This document shows positions 14,654-23,927 of a stretch of 64,000 nt of DNA, one piece after another. The notes under the pieces were generated by a model. It ran no database searches. It had not been told where the DNA came from and saw only the letters and a program-made list of their open reading frames with translations. The translations under genes were made by a program, and so were the position numbers. The stretch is from Enterocloster alcoholdehydrogenati (GTDB lineage: Bacteria > Bacillota > Clostridia > Lachnospirales > Lachnospiraceae), in NCBI RefSeq assembly GCF_013282095.1, contig NZ_BLTJ01000003.1, positions 186,001 to 250,000 of the forward strand. The letters run 5' to 3'. The stretch's first letter is position 1. Every line of letters starts with the position of its first letter.

Positions 14654-16546
14654 TCAGTCCAGTTCAAACTGCCCGGTATACAGTTTATAATAACGTCCCT
14701 CCTGATCCAACAGTTCCTCATGGCTTCCCCGCTCTATGATCTCACCCCGTTCCAGCACCATGATAGCCTTAGAGCGGCGTACCGTGGACAATCGATGGGC
14801 GATGACAAACACTGTCCGTCCGTCCATTAAAGCGTCCATGCCCTGCTCGATGAGCTTTTCCGTGCGCGTATCGATGGAACTGGTTGCCTCATCCAGAATC
14901 AATACAGGAGGCCGTGAGATCGCAGCCCTGGCAATGGACAAAAGCTGTCTCTGCCCCTGGGAAAGGTTAGCGCCGTCGCTGTGGAGCACAGTATCGTAGC
15001 CCTGGGGCAGACGCCGGATAAAGGAGTGTGCATTGGCTACCTGAGCCGCTTTCCGGACATCCTCATCGCTGGCGCCCAGCCGCCCGTAACGGATATTGTC
15101 GGCAATGGTTCCTGTAAATAAATGGGTATCCTGAATCACCACCGACAGGGACCGCCGCAGATCGTCTTTTCGGATTTCGCGCACATCAATGCCGTCATAG
15201 GTAATAGAACCTTCGCTGATCTCATAGAAACGGTTAATCAGGTTGATAATCGTAGTCTTTCCCGCTCCTGTAGATCCCACAAAAGCGATTTTCTGTCCCG
15301 GCTTTGCATAGAGGCTTATCCCGTTTAAAATGGTCTTTCCCGGCACATAGCCGAACACGACGTTGTGGAAACGGACATCGCCCTGTAAAGGCACCAGTGC
15401 AAAGCCAAGGGAGGCGTCAGCGTTCAGCCCGATCCGTCTGGCAGTGTCAGAAGGCACCTTCCATGCAAATTTCTTGGTAAATTCCGCACATTCCTGTAAC
15501 TGGCCGTCTTCACCCCGGGTCACATTGCAGAGGGTCACATTTCCCTCGTCTGTCTCAGGGGCTTCATCCATCATATCAAAGATTCGTTCCGCACCGGAAA
15601 GGGCAGACAGCAGGAAATTGATCTGTTGGGTAAACTGGTTCATAGGCATGGCGCTCTGACGCACATAGACCAGATAGGAGGCCAGCGTTCCCAGATCTGT
15701 CAGCCCGGCCAGGGCAAAGAGGCCGCCCACGCAGGCTGAGACAGCATAATTAAAATAAGAAAGAGACACGACCGTAGGCACTGTCATGCCGGAATAGGCC
15801 AAAGCCTTGGTGGCCGCATTTTTGTAGGCCTCATTTCTTCGGCAGAACTCCTCAAAATCCTGCGGCTCGTGGTTAAAGACCTTCTCTACCTTCTGACCTG
15901 CAACCATTTCCTCTACAAAGCCGTTGATGCTGCCAAGACACTGCTGCTGCTGGATAAAATACTTCCGGTTGCGGCGGCTGTTGCAGCGGATGAACAGAGT
16001 CATGCAGGCCAGGAAAAAGATGACAATGAGAGAGAGCCGCCAGCTTAAGATCAGCAGCATGGCAATGGTGCCGGTGATGGTGATAAAGCTCTGGATCATC
16101 ATGGCAAAGCTGCTGTTTAAGGCCTCGGTCAGAGTATCCACATCATTTGTAAAACGGCTCATAAGCTCGCCGTGGGTATGGGCGTCAAAGTAGGCCAGAG
16201 GCAGTTTCTGAGTGTGTGCAAACAGGTCAGAACGGATCTCGCTGACCACCTGCTGGGACATATGGACCATCATCTGGTTGTAAGCCAGACAGGAGACCGC
16301 TCCGGTAAGGTACATCAGGCCCATAAGCGCGATCATGCGGATCAGCCCCGGTATATCGCCGGGCAGGATATAATCATTGATCACAGGCTTTAAAAGGTAG
16401 GTTCCCACAATGTTTGCCATGGCGCTGACCGCTACCAAAAGAGCGATGGCTAACATATACCACCTGTGGCGTCCAAGATATCCGAACAGCTGACCCAGAG
16501 CCCGACGGGTATTCTTTGGCCGGCTGAAATTTGCTGTTTTTGCCAT
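14654..16546 (-). CDS. ABC exporter, ATP-binding/permease subunit 2
   Basis: A 630-residue half transporter: a six-segment membrane domain (about 30-330) and a C-terminal ATPase. Walker A is VGSTGAGKTT, the signature is LSQGQRQLLSIARA and Walker B is VLILDEATSSID with the catalytic Glu intact. It has an insert of about 55 residues (rich in Glu, Cys and Thr) between the membrane and ATPase domains. The stop codon of the preceding half transporter shares one base with this start codon (TAATG). Together they should form a heterodimeric multidrug-type exporter with one canonical and one weak ATP site. Confidence 0.92.
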   Translation of the reverse strand: MAKTANFSRPKNTRRALGQLFGYLGRHRWYMLAIALLVAVSAMANIVGTYLLKPVINDYILPGDIPGLIRMIALMGLMYLTGAVSCLAYNQMMVHMSQQVVSEIRSDLFAHTQKLPLAYFDAHTHGELMSRFTNDVDTLTEALNSSFAMMIQSFITITGTIAMLLILSWRLSLIVIFFLACMTLFIRCNSRRNRKYFIQQQQCLGSINGFVEEMVAGQKVEKVFNHEPQDFEEFCRRNEAYKNAATKALAYSGMTVPTVVSLSYFNYAVSACVGGLFALAGLTDLGTLASYLVYVRQSAMPMNQFTQQINFLLSALSGAERIFDMMDEAPETDEGNVTLCNVTRGEDGQLQECAEFTKKFAWKVPSDTARRIGLNADASLGFALVPLQGDVRFHNVVFGYVPGKTILNGISLYAKPGQKIAFVGSTGAGKTTIINLINRFYEISEGSITYDGIDVREIRKDDLRRSLSVVIQDTHLFTGTIADNIRYGRLGASDEDVRKAAQVANAHSFIRRLPQGYDTVLHSDGANLSQGQRQLLSIARAAISRPPVLILDEATSSIDTRTEKLIEQGMDALMDGRTVFVIAHRLSTVRRSKAIMVLERGEIIERGSHEELLDQEGRYYKLYTGQFELD

Positions 16547-18270
16547 TACAGATTCGCTCCTTCCTGCTGAGAATAATAGATTTCCTGATAGATGGAATTA
16601 TCTTTCAGAAGTTCTTCATGGGTGCCGCAGCCAACCAGCCGCCCGTCCTCCAGAATAAAGATCTGATCTGCATGGAGAACCGAGGAAATACGCTGGGCGA
16701 TGATGATTTTGGTGGTTTTTGGAAGGCTGCCGGCCAGCCCCTCGCGGATTCTGGCTTCGGTAGCCGTATCCACCGCGCTGGTGGAGTCGTCCAGGATCAG
16801 TACCTTCGGCGCTTTTAAAATGGCTCTGGCAATGCAGAGGCGCTGTTTCTGGCCCCCGGATACATTGACACCACCCTGGCCCAGTTCCGTATCATAGCCA
16901 TTTGCCAGACGGCCGATAAATTCATCAGCGCAGGCGATCCGGCAGGCTTCGTCGATCTGTGCATCGGTAGCGTCCTCCTTGCCCCAGCGCAGGTTATCCC
17001 TTACCGTGCCGGAAAACAGCGTGTTTTTCTGGAGCACCACGGCAATGGAATCCCGCAGCTCCCGCAGGGGATATTCCCATACGGGGTGGCCGTCTACATA
17101 GACCGTTCCCTGGGTGACGTCGTAAAGCCGGGGGATCAGCTGTACCAGAGTGCTTTTTGCGGCTCCTGTCTGTCCGATGATTCCCACCGTCTGTCCTGCC
17201 TTTATGTGCAGGGAAATATCGGAAAGCACATCCTCAGAACTTTGTCTGTTATACTTAAAGGACACATGGTCGAAGCGAATATCACCTTCTTCCACACGGA
17301 TATCCCTGGCACGGTCCTCTTTGATATCGATTTCCTCGTGCATGACTTCCATGATCCTGCGCCAGGATGCCATGGCTCTTGTAACCATTAAAAATACATT
17401 GGAAAACATCATCAGGGAGTTTAACACCTGAAGCACATAGCTTAAGAATCCCGTAAGTTCCCCGACGCCGATGCCGCCGATGGTAAGGATATTTCCGCCG
17501 AACCACAGGATCGCCAGGATGGTGCCGTACATCACAAACTGCATGGCGGGCATATTTAAGGCAGCCAGCCGGAATGCCTGCTCGGAGGCGGTGCGCAGCT
17601 GTGTATTTACACGGTCGAATTTTTCCGTTTCATAATCGCCCCGCACATAGGATTTTACTACCCGGATGGCAGTGAGGTTTTCCTGGATGATCCGGTTTAC
17701 CTGATCGATGGCTCCCTGCATCCGGCTGTAAAGGGGACGCACATGACTGATGATAAAGAACAGCATCACAGCCAGAATGGGCGCGGCCACTAAAAACACA
17801 AGGGCCAGCTGGGGATTGATGAGAAAAGAGGCCGTCATGGCTGTGATCATCATAATAGGAGAGCGAAGCCCTGGACGCATACCCGTAGCCACCGCGTTCT
17901 GGATGGTCGTCACATCACCGGTGAGACGGGTCACCAGGGAAGAAGCGCTGAAATGGTCGGTGTTGGCAAAGGAAAATTCCTGCAGCCGTGCAAATTCCGC
18001 CTGACGCAGCTGGGCGCCCAGTCCCTGGCCGAAGCGGGCCGTAAAAATGGCCGAGCCCTGGCCAAGCACAAGGGCGATCAGGGCGAAGAAGATCATCTGC
18101 GCCCCCTTGGCCAGAATGTAATGCCGGTCCCCGTTTGCAACTCCCACATCTACAATAGAAGCCATTACAAGGGGAATGACCAGCTCAAAGACGGTCTCTG
18201 CGACGATGCAGAAGGCGGCAATGATTCCGTCCCGCCGGTAGGGACGAAGGTAAGAGAGAAATTCTTTCAT
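16546..18270 (-). CDS. ABC exporter, ATP-binding/permease subunit 1 (degenerate site)
   Basis: A 574-residue half transporter with an N-terminal six-segment membrane domain and a C-terminal ATPase. Walker A reads IGQTGAAKST with Ala where Gly is usual, the signature is VSGGQKQRLCIARA, and Walker B is VLILDDSTSAVD, with Asp in place of the catalytic Glu. This pattern is known for the degenerate member of heterodimeric exporters such as BmrC/BmrD. GGGAGG lies 10 bp before the ATG. It is the first gene of an operon with a second half transporter and a MarR regulator; the exported compound is unknown. Confidence 0.92.
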   Translation of the reverse strand: MKEFLSYLRPYRRDGIIAAFCIVAETVFELVIPLVMASIVDVGVANGDRHYILAKGAQMIFFALIALVLGQGSAIFTARFGQGLGAQLRQAEFARLQEFSFANTDHFSASSLVTRLTGDVTTIQNAVATGMRPGLRSPIMMITAMTASFLINPQLALVFLVAAPILAVMLFFIISHVRPLYSRMQGAIDQVNRIIQENLTAIRVVKSYVRGDYETEKFDRVNTQLRTASEQAFRLAALNMPAMQFVMYGTILAILWFGGNILTIGGIGVGELTGFLSYVLQVLNSLMMFSNVFLMVTRAMASWRRIMEVMHEEIDIKEDRARDIRVEEGDIRFDHVSFKYNRQSSEDVLSDISLHIKAGQTVGIIGQTGAAKSTLVQLIPRLYDVTQGTVYVDGHPVWEYPLRELRDSIAVVLQKNTLFSGTVRDNLRWGKEDATDAQIDEACRIACADEFIGRLANGYDTELGQGGVNVSGGQKQRLCIARAILKAPKVLILDDSTSAVDTATEARIREGLAGSLPKTTKIIIAQRISSVLHADQIFILEDGRLVGCGTHEELLKDNSIYQEIYYSQQEGANL

Positions 18271-18400
18271 ATAAAATAAGCCTCCCGGTTAAGTAAGATA
18301 ACAACCGATCTGCCCAGGGGATAAAACCTGCGGGGACAGACTGCAGTCTGCCTGCGATGACACAGAACGCGGCATATCTGTACGATCATAGGCAATTGCA

Positions 18401-18420
18401 ATAGTTGCATATGCAATTAT
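18401..18420 (-). promoter_or_regulatory. MarR-type operator
   Basis: The 20-bp site has a perfect core TTGCATATGCAA (18405-18416) inside ATAG...TTAT (18 of 20 symmetric). MarR-family proteins commonly bind TAGTTGC-type palindromes of this size. It starts right at the -10 box, so a bound repressor would block transcription. Confidence 0.7.
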
Positions 18421-18447
18421 TGTACATTCATCAATTAAAAAAGTCAA
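18419..18447 (-). promoter_or_regulatory. Promoter of the ABC exporter-marR operon
   Basis: Read on the minus strand, TTGACT (18447-18442) and TACAAT (18424-18419) are 17 bp apart. The transcript would start inside the MarR operator, about 140 nt before the first gene. The remaining sequence of the 570-bp gap 18271-18840 contains no supported gene; a frame of 133 codons on the minus strand crosses the promoter and has no family pattern. Confidence 0.7.
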
Positions 18448-18749
18448 GGACCAGAGAAACGTATTTGCCTCTCTGGCCCCTGACGATTGGAAATATCTTT
18501 TGTAGCCTGTCCCATACAGCTTACAGCTGGTATACCGGGTTTTCTTCTTTCTGTTTTTCTTTCTATCCGCGCCGCGCCCGTTCCCGCCGGAGCGGGTATG
18601 TGTGATGGAGTGTAATGCAGTCGGAATTTCATAATCGGTTTCGTATGAATGTTTCCGGGACAGCGGGTTCAAATTTTTCTTTTGTCTCATCCGTTCATAA
18701 AGTTAATGCACAGCGGCCCTGTTTTATTGCAAAAAAAATTTGCCTCTTA

Positions 18750-18776
18750 TTGCCAGTGCCTATTTTCTGTGATAAT
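18750..18776 (+). promoter_or_regulatory. Possible promoter of the TauE/SafE permease gene
   Basis: TTGCCA (18750-18755) and an extended TGTGATAAT (-10 at 18771-18776) are 15 bp apart, about 65 bp before the start codon. Confidence 0.4.
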
Positions 18777-18840
18777 ATATAGGTTGCTTTAGGACGGAAA
18801 GGCTGAAAATGCCGGACCGAGAGAAACGAGGACGTAAACA

Positions 18841-19596
18841 TTGATACAGTATCTGATTGTCTGCCCGCTGGTATTTTTGGCCGGTCTGGTAGACTCCATT
18901 GCCGGCGGAGGCGGCCTGATTTCCCTGCCGGGTTATCTGATTGCAGGGGTTCCGGCCTATATGGCGCTTGGAACCAACAAGATGAGTTCTACCATTGGTA
19001 CGCTGGTGTCCACGGCCCGCCTGCTGAAACATGGATATTTAAAAGGAAAAATGGTCATTGCCGGGATTTCGGCCGTTTTTGCCATGACCGGTTCCGTGCT
19101 GGGAGCCCATATTGCCCTTCGCGTACCGGATTCTGTGATCAAGCACATGATGATTGTGATTTTGCCCATTGTCGCCTACTATGTGCTCCGCAATAAAAAT
19201 ATGGGTGAAAATGAAAAAAACGGAACTGTCTCAAAGAGGCAGGTCGGTCTGATTTCCATAGCCGCTTCTTTTATAATCGGCGCTTATGACGGTTTTTACG
19301 GCCCTGGCACCGGTACGTTTCTTATCCTGGTGTTTACGGGAGCGGCCCGTCTGGATATGCGTACCGCCGCAGCTCAGACAAAGGTCATCAATCTGTCCTC
19401 CAACGTATCCGCTTTTGTTACCTTTATTCTTACAGGAAACGTGTGCTACACTCTGGGAGCCGCCGCCGCTGTCTGCTCCGTGGCGGGCCATTATCTGGGA
19501 GCCGGTCTGGTTGTCCATGATGGACACAGGATCGTCCGCCCCATGGTTCTTCTCGTACTGGCGATCCTGTTTATAAGGATACTCAGCGGAAACTGA
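18841..19596 (+). CDS. TauE/SafE family sulfite-exporter-like permease
   Basis: A 251-residue integral membrane protein with about eight hydrophobic segments. The first repeat has DSIAGGGGLISLPGYLIAG with the glycine-rich turn, followed by ALGTNKMSSTIGT; the second repeat has GAYDGFYGPGTGTFLIL, then AAAQTKVINLSSNVSAF. These paired motifs are typical of TauE/SafE (DUF81) permeases, which move sulfonates, sulfite or other small anions. The start is TTG at 18841 with GAGGA 9 bp upstream. Substrate is unknown; it is just upstream of prmA on the same strand. Confidence 0.88.
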   Translation: MIQYLIVCPLVFLAGLVDSIAGGGGLISLPGYLIAGVPAYMALGTNKMSSTIGTLVSTARLLKHGYLKGKMVIAGISAVFAMTGSVLGAHIALRVPDSVIKHMMIVILPIVAYYVLRNKNMGENEKNGTVSKRQVGLISIAASFIIGAYDGFYGPGTGTFLILVFTGAARLDMRTAAAQTKVINLSSNVSAFVTFILTGNVCYTLGAAAAVCSVAGHYLGAGLVVHDGHRIVRPMVLLVLAILFIRILSGN

Positions 19597-19725
19597 GTGT
19601 GTGCAGGAGGCGTGTGCAGATTCCGGCCATTGGTAACTGTTGCTGCAGAAACTTCAAAGAAGGAGCGGCTTTCCTGCGGGAAGACAGCTGGAAGCAGCGC
19701 TCTGTTTGAACAGGAGAATATTCTT

Positions 19726-20682
19726 ATGAAATGGAAAAAATTTACACTAACAACCACCACCGAGGCCGTAGATCTGGTCAGCAGTATGTTTGACGATATT
19801 GGCATTGAGGGCATTGAGATTGAGGATAATATCCCTCTGACGGAAAAAGAGACAAAGGGAATGTTCATCGACATCCTTCCGGAGCTTCCGCCGGACGAGG
19901 GCGTGGCAAAGGTAAGCTTTTACTTGGACGATGATGCAGATGTAGAGGAAATGCTGAGAAAGGTCAACGAGGGACTGGATGAACTGGAACTGTTTACAGA
20001 CCTGGGTGCCCGTTCCATCGCTGCCTCCGAGACCGAGGATAAGGACTGGATCAATAACTGGAAGCAGTATTTTAAGCCATTTACCGTAGATAATATTCTG
20101 ATTAAGCCTACCTGGGAGACCATTCCTGAGGAGCATAAGGATAAGCTGCTGGTTCAGATCGATCCCGGAACCGCTTTCGGCACCGGTATGCACGAGACGA
20201 CCCAGCTGTGCATCCGTCAGCTGGAAAAGCACGTTCACAGCGAGGCCAAAATCCTGGACGTAGGTACAGGAAGCGGCATCCTGGGCATCACTGCCTTAAA
20301 GCTGGGGGCAAAGGAGGTTTGGGGAACGGATCTGGATGAGAATGCCATTACCGCCGTAGGAGAGAATCTGGAGGCTAACGGCATTTCAAATGAATGTTTC
20401 CATGTACTTCAGGGAAATATTATTGACGATCCCGCAGTCAAGGACTGGGCCGGATATGGAAAATACGACATCGCAGTGGCGAATATCCTTGCAGATGTGA
20501 TTATCCTTCTCGTAAATGAGATCCCGGCCCATCTGAAAAAGGGAGGCTATTTTATTACCTCCGGCATTATCAATATGAAGGAAGAGGCAGTTAAGGCCGC
20601 TTTCGCAGCCAATGATGAGCTGGAGGTCATCGAGATTACATATCAGGGCGACTGGGTATCCGTCACAGCCAGAAAGAAGTAA
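19726..20682 (+). CDS. prmA: Ribosomal protein L11 methyltransferase
   Basis: A 318-residue methyltransferase that trimethylates ribosomal protein L11. The N-terminal L11-binding domain starts MKWKKFTLTTTTEAVDLVSS; the cofactor-binding domain has PGTAFGTGMHETTQLC, ILDVGTGSGILGITALKLGA and VANILADVIILL. The frame is open to 19597, but ATG 19726 has AGGAG about 9 bp upstream and gives the usual family length. It is followed 4 bp later by rsmE, a common pair in Firmicutes. Confidence 0.95.
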   Translation: MKWKKFTLTTTTEAVDLVSSMFDDIGIEGIEIEDNIPLTEKETKGMFIDILPELPPDEGVAKVSFYLDDDADVEEMLRKVNEGLDELELFTDLGARSIAASETEDKDWINNWKQYFKPFTVDNILIKPTWETIPEEHKDKLLVQIDPGTAFGTGMHETTQLCIRQLEKHVHSEAKILDVGTGSGILGITALKLGAKEVWGTDLDENAITAVGENLEANGISNECFHVLQGNIIDDPAVKDWAGYGKYDIAVANILADVIILLVNEIPAHLKKGGYFITSGIINMKEEAVKAAFAANDELEVIEITYQGDWVSVTARKK

Positions 20683-20686
20683 GACC

Positions 20687-21436
20687 ATGCATCATTTTTT
20701 TGCCGATCCGTCCCAGGTGGCAGAGGACACAGTCACTATCACCGGGCCGGATGTAAACCATATGAAGAATGTGCTCCGCATGAAGCCGGGAGAGGCCCTT
20801 TTGGTCAGCGATGGCACAGGAAACGATTACCAGTGTGAGATAGAACGGCTGGAAGCAGACCGGGCTGTGGTAAGGATCTGCCAGGCGTTTTGCAGTCAGA
20901 TGGAACTGCCGTCCCGCATCTGGCTTTTTCAAGGTCTTCCAAAGGCCGATAAGCTGGAGTTCATCATCCAGAAGGCAGTGGAACTGGGAGCGGAGGCCGT
21001 TGTGCCGGTAGCCACGAAAAATGCGGTGGTTCGCCTGGATGAGAAAAAAGCCCAGTCAAAGCGCAAACGCTGGCAGTCCATTGCCGAAAGCGCGGCCAAG
21101 CAGTCTAAGCGCAGCCGGATTCCCAGTGTGGAGACGGTGATGTCTCTCAAAGAAGCTTTTGGATTCATAAAAGAGCAGGGCTTTGATCTGTGCCTGATCC
21201 CTTATGAACAGGCGCAGGGCATGGAAACCATGAAAGAGGCTCTGGCTCAGGTATCTTCTGGCCAGTCCATTGCTGTCTTTATCGGCCCGGAAGGCGGGTT
21301 TGATGAAAGCGAGATAAAGCTGGCCCTGGAGCATGGCGTCCGTCCTGTAAGCCTTGGAAAACGGATCCTGCGGACAGAGACAGCGGGACTTGCCATCCTT
21401 TCAGCGCTTATGATGAAGTTAGAAGGGGCATTTTAA
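20687..21436 (+). CDS. rsmE: 16S rRNA (uracil-1498-N3)-methyltransferase
   Basis: A 249-residue SPOUT-class methyltransferase. The N-terminal PUA-like domain starts MHHFFADPSQV and includes HMKNVLRMKPGEALLVSDG; the C-terminal knot has AVPVATKNAVVRL, FIGPEGGFDESEIKLA and SLGKRILRTETA, which bind S-adenosylmethionine. The start at ATG 20687, four bases after the prmA stop, fits the family; the frame is open further upstream inside prmA. It acts on the 30S subunit. Confidence 0.95.
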   Translation: MHHFFADPSQVAEDTVTITGPDVNHMKNVLRMKPGEALLVSDGTGNDYQCEIERLEADRAVVRICQAFCSQMELPSRIWLFQGLPKADKLEFIIQKAVELGAEAVVPVATKNAVVRLDEKKAQSKRKRWQSIAESAAKQSKRSRIPSVETVMSLKEAFGFIKEQGFDLCLIPYEQAQGMETMKEALAQVSSGQSIAVFIGPEGGFDESEIKLALEHGVRPVSLGKRILRTETAGLAILSALMMKLEGAF

Positions 21437-21449
21437 AAGAGGAGCAGTA

Positions 21450-22604
21450 ATGGAGATATATTTTGATAATTCAGCCACTACCAGAGCCCTGGATGGGGTA
21501 AAGGATCTGGTCGTAAAGCTTATGACAGAGGATTACGCAAATCCATCCTCCCGTCACAGAAAGGGAATGGAGGCCGAGCAGTATGTGAAGGAAGCTGCCA
21601 TGCGGATCGCAAAAACCCTTAAGGTAAAGGAGAAAGAGATCATCTTTACCTCCGGGGGTACGGAGTCCAACAATATGGCTCTCATCGGTGCGGCTCTTGC
21701 AGGTCAGAGAGCTGGAAAACACATTATCAGCACTCGGATTGAACACGCCTCGGTGTATCAGCCGCTGGCTTTTTTAGAGACACTGGGCTTTGAGGTGACA
21801 TACCTTCATACAGACCGCCAGGGACATATTTCTCTGGAAGAATTGGAGCAGTCCATCCGGCCGGATACCATTCTGGTATCGGTGATGTATGTCAATAATG
21901 AGATGGGAGCCATTGAACCGGTGGAGGAGATTGCCTCTCTGGTTCACCAAAAGGGAAAAAACATTATTTTCCATGTGGATGCCATTCAGGCCTATGGTAA
22001 AATGGAGATCCGGCCCAAGAAGCAGGGGATCGACCTTTTGAGTGTCAGCGGCCATAAAATCCATGGGCCAAAGGGCGTGGGCTTTCTCTATATTGATGAG
22101 AAAGTAAGGATAAAGCCGCTTCTTTATGGAGGGGGACAGCAAAGGGATCTGCGCTCCGGCACGGAAAATGTTCCCGGCATTGCGGGGCTGGGACTGGCGG
22201 CAGAGGAGATGTACCGGGATCACAAGGGGAAAGTAGCCCGGATCACGGAGCTAAAGGACTATTTTATTGACCGGGTTCAGGAGCTGGAGGGCGTAACAGT
22301 CAACAGCCTCAAGAAAAGCGCAGGTGCCCCCCAGATTGCAAGCGTAAGCTTTAAGGGCGTGCGCAGCGAGGTGCTTCTTCACGCTCTGGAGGATAAGGGG
22401 ATCTATGTGTCCTCCGGCTCTGCCTGCTCCTCCAACCATCCGGCCATCAGCGGCACCTTAAGGGCCATCGGCGTGGAAAAGGACCTGCTGGATTCTACTC
22501 TCCGGTTCAGTTTCGGACTTTTTAACACAAAAGAGGAAGTAGATATCTGTATCAGCGCCTTAGAGGAGCTTCTTCCCGTGCTGCGAAAGTATTACAGAGC
22601 CTGA
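21450..22604 (+). CDS. Cysteine desulfurase (NifS/IscS family)
   Basis: A 384-residue PLP enzyme that takes sulfur from cysteine. It starts MEIYFDNSATTRALDGV, has the PLP lysine in VSGHKIHGPKGVGFLY (near residue 203) and the sulfur-accepting Cys in YVSSGSACSSNHPA (near residue 327). The short active-site loop points to the IscS/NifS group. The gene lies 13 bp after rsmE and 89 bp before thiI, an arrangement like the nifZ-thiI pair of Bacillus, so it most likely supplies persulfide to ThiI for tRNA 4-thiouridine. General use in Fe-S assembly is also possible. Confidence 0.93.
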   Translation: MEIYFDNSATTRALDGVKDLVVKLMTEDYANPSSRHRKGMEAEQYVKEAAMRIAKTLKVKEKEIIFTSGGTESNNMALIGAALAGQRAGKHIISTRIEHASVYQPLAFLETLGFEVTYLHTDRQGHISLEELEQSIRPDTILVSVMYVNNEMGAIEPVEEIASLVHQKGKNIIFHVDAIQAYGKMEIRPKKQGIDLLSVSGHKIHGPKGVGFLYIDEKVRIKPLLYGGGQQRDLRSGTENVPGIAGLGLAAEEMYRDHKGKVARITELKDYFIDRVQELEGVTVNSLKKSAGAPQIASVSFKGVRSEVLLHALEDKGIYVSSGSACSSNHPAISGTLRAIGVEKDLLDSTLRFSFGLFNTKEEVDICISALEELLPVLRKYYRA

Positions 22605-22693
22605 GAACGGGCCGTTTTGCATCCCTTTTAGGCCGCTTATTTCAGGGGTCTGGAAGGGCGGAGCGTTCAGTATTTTTTAGAAAGAGGTAAATC

Positions 22694-23875
22694 ATGCAGT
22701 TTCAGTCATTTTTGATTAAATATGCGGAGATCGGCACCAAGGGCAAAAACCGGTATATGTTTGAGGACGCCCTGATGAAGCAGATCCGCTTTGCCCTTGG
22801 AAACGTAGACGGAAACTTTGAGGTTACAAAGGAATCCGGCCGTATCTATGTGACCGCTGACGGCGATTACGATTATGATGATGCCGTTGAGGCTTTAAAG
22901 AGGGTCTTTGGCATTGCTGATATCTGTCCTATGGTGCAGATCGATGATAAGGATTATGAGAACCTGAAAAAACAGGTAGTAGAGTATATGGACAGGATCT
23001 ACCCGGATAAGAATATTACCTTTAAGGTAGTGGCAAGAAGAGGAGATAAGCAGTATCCCGTTTCTTCTGATCAGATCAACCGTGATATGGGTGAAGCCAT
23101 CTTAGAGGCCTTTCCGCAGATGCGGGTGGATGTCCATGAGCCGGATGTGCTTTTGCGGGTGGAGATACGCCAGAAGGTCAACATCTTTTCCCTGATGATT
23201 CCCGGACCCGGCGGTATGCCGGTAGGAACCAACGGAAAGGCCATGCTTCTTCTCTCTGGCGGCATCGACAGCCCGGTGGCCGGCTATATGATTGCAAAGA
23301 GAGGCGTAAAGATTGACGCCGTTTATTTCCACGCTCCGCCCTATACCAGCGACCGCGCCAAGCAGAAGGTGGTGGATCTGGCAAAGCTGGTGGCAAGATA
23401 CGCAGGCCCTATGGATCTCCATGTGGTGAATTTTACGGATATTCAGTTATATATCTATGAAAAATGCCCACATGAGGAGCTTACGATCATTATGCGCCGC
23501 TATATGATGCGGATCGCTCAGGCGATTGCGGAAAAGAACGGAGCCATTGGCCTGATCACCGGAGAGAGCATCGGCCAGGTGGCTTCCCAGACACTGCAGT
23601 CCCTGGCAGCCACAAACGAGGTATGCACCATGCCGGTATACCGTCCTGTGATCGGCTTTGACAAGCAGGAGATCGTGGATGTTTCTGAGAAGATCGGAAC
23701 CTATGAGACTTCTATCCAGCCCTTTGAGGACTGCTGTACGATTTTTGTGGCAAAGCACCCGGTTACAAAGCCGAATCTCAATGTGATCCGCAATTCCGAG
23801 CGTCATCTGGAGGAGAAGATTGATGATATGGTTCAGACGGCCCTGGAAACGGCAGAGATTATCCGCTGCCAGTAG
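22694..23875 (+). CDS. thiI: tRNA 4-thiouridine synthase ThiI
   Basis: A 393-residue tRNA sulfurtransferase. Residues 1-165 form the ferredoxin-like and THUMP domains (FLIKYAEIGTKGKNRYMFE at the start); the PP-loop ATPase begins with LLSGGIDSPVAGYMIAKRG near residue 185. The protein ends after ETAEIIRCQ without a C-terminal rhodanese domain, as in other Firmicutes ThiI. It probably receives sulfur from the cysteine desulfurase encoded upstream. AAAGAGG lies before the ATG. A bidirectional terminator follows. Confidence 0.95.
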   Translation: MQFQSFLIKYAEIGTKGKNRYMFEDALMKQIRFALGNVDGNFEVTKESGRIYVTADGDYDYDDAVEALKRVFGIADICPMVQIDDKDYENLKKQVVEYMDRIYPDKNITFKVVARRGDKQYPVSSDQINRDMGEAILEAFPQMRVDVHEPDVLLRVEIRQKVNIFSLMIPGPGGMPVGTNGKAMLLLSGGIDSPVAGYMIAKRGVKIDAVYFHAPPYTSDRAKQKVVDLAKLVARYAGPMDLHVVNFTDIQLYIYEKCPHEELTIIMRRYMMRIAQAIAEKNGAIGLITGESIGQVASQTLQSLAATNEVCTMPVYRPVIGFDKQEIVDVSEKIGTYETSIQPFEDCCTIFVAKHPVTKPNLNVIRNSERHLEEKIDDMVQTALETAEIIRCQ

Positions 23876-23893
23876 AAACTGGTAAAAAAATAA

Positions 23894-23917
23894 CGCCGCC
23901 TGATTTAACAGGCGGCG
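23894..23917. terminator. Bidirectional terminator between thiI and the HPr-like gene
   Basis: CGCCGCCTG (23894-23902) pairs perfectly with CAGGCGGCG (23909-23917). The minus-strand side is followed by TTATTTTTTT, a strong tract for the HPr-like gene; the plus side by CTTATTCC. Confidence 0.8.
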
Positions 23918-23927
23918 CTTATTCCGA

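Noticed and set aside
18289-18690. Frame of 133 codons on the minus strand before the ABC exporter
   Set aside because: It crosses the promoter and MarR operator of the exporter operon and its sequence is low-complexity without a family match.
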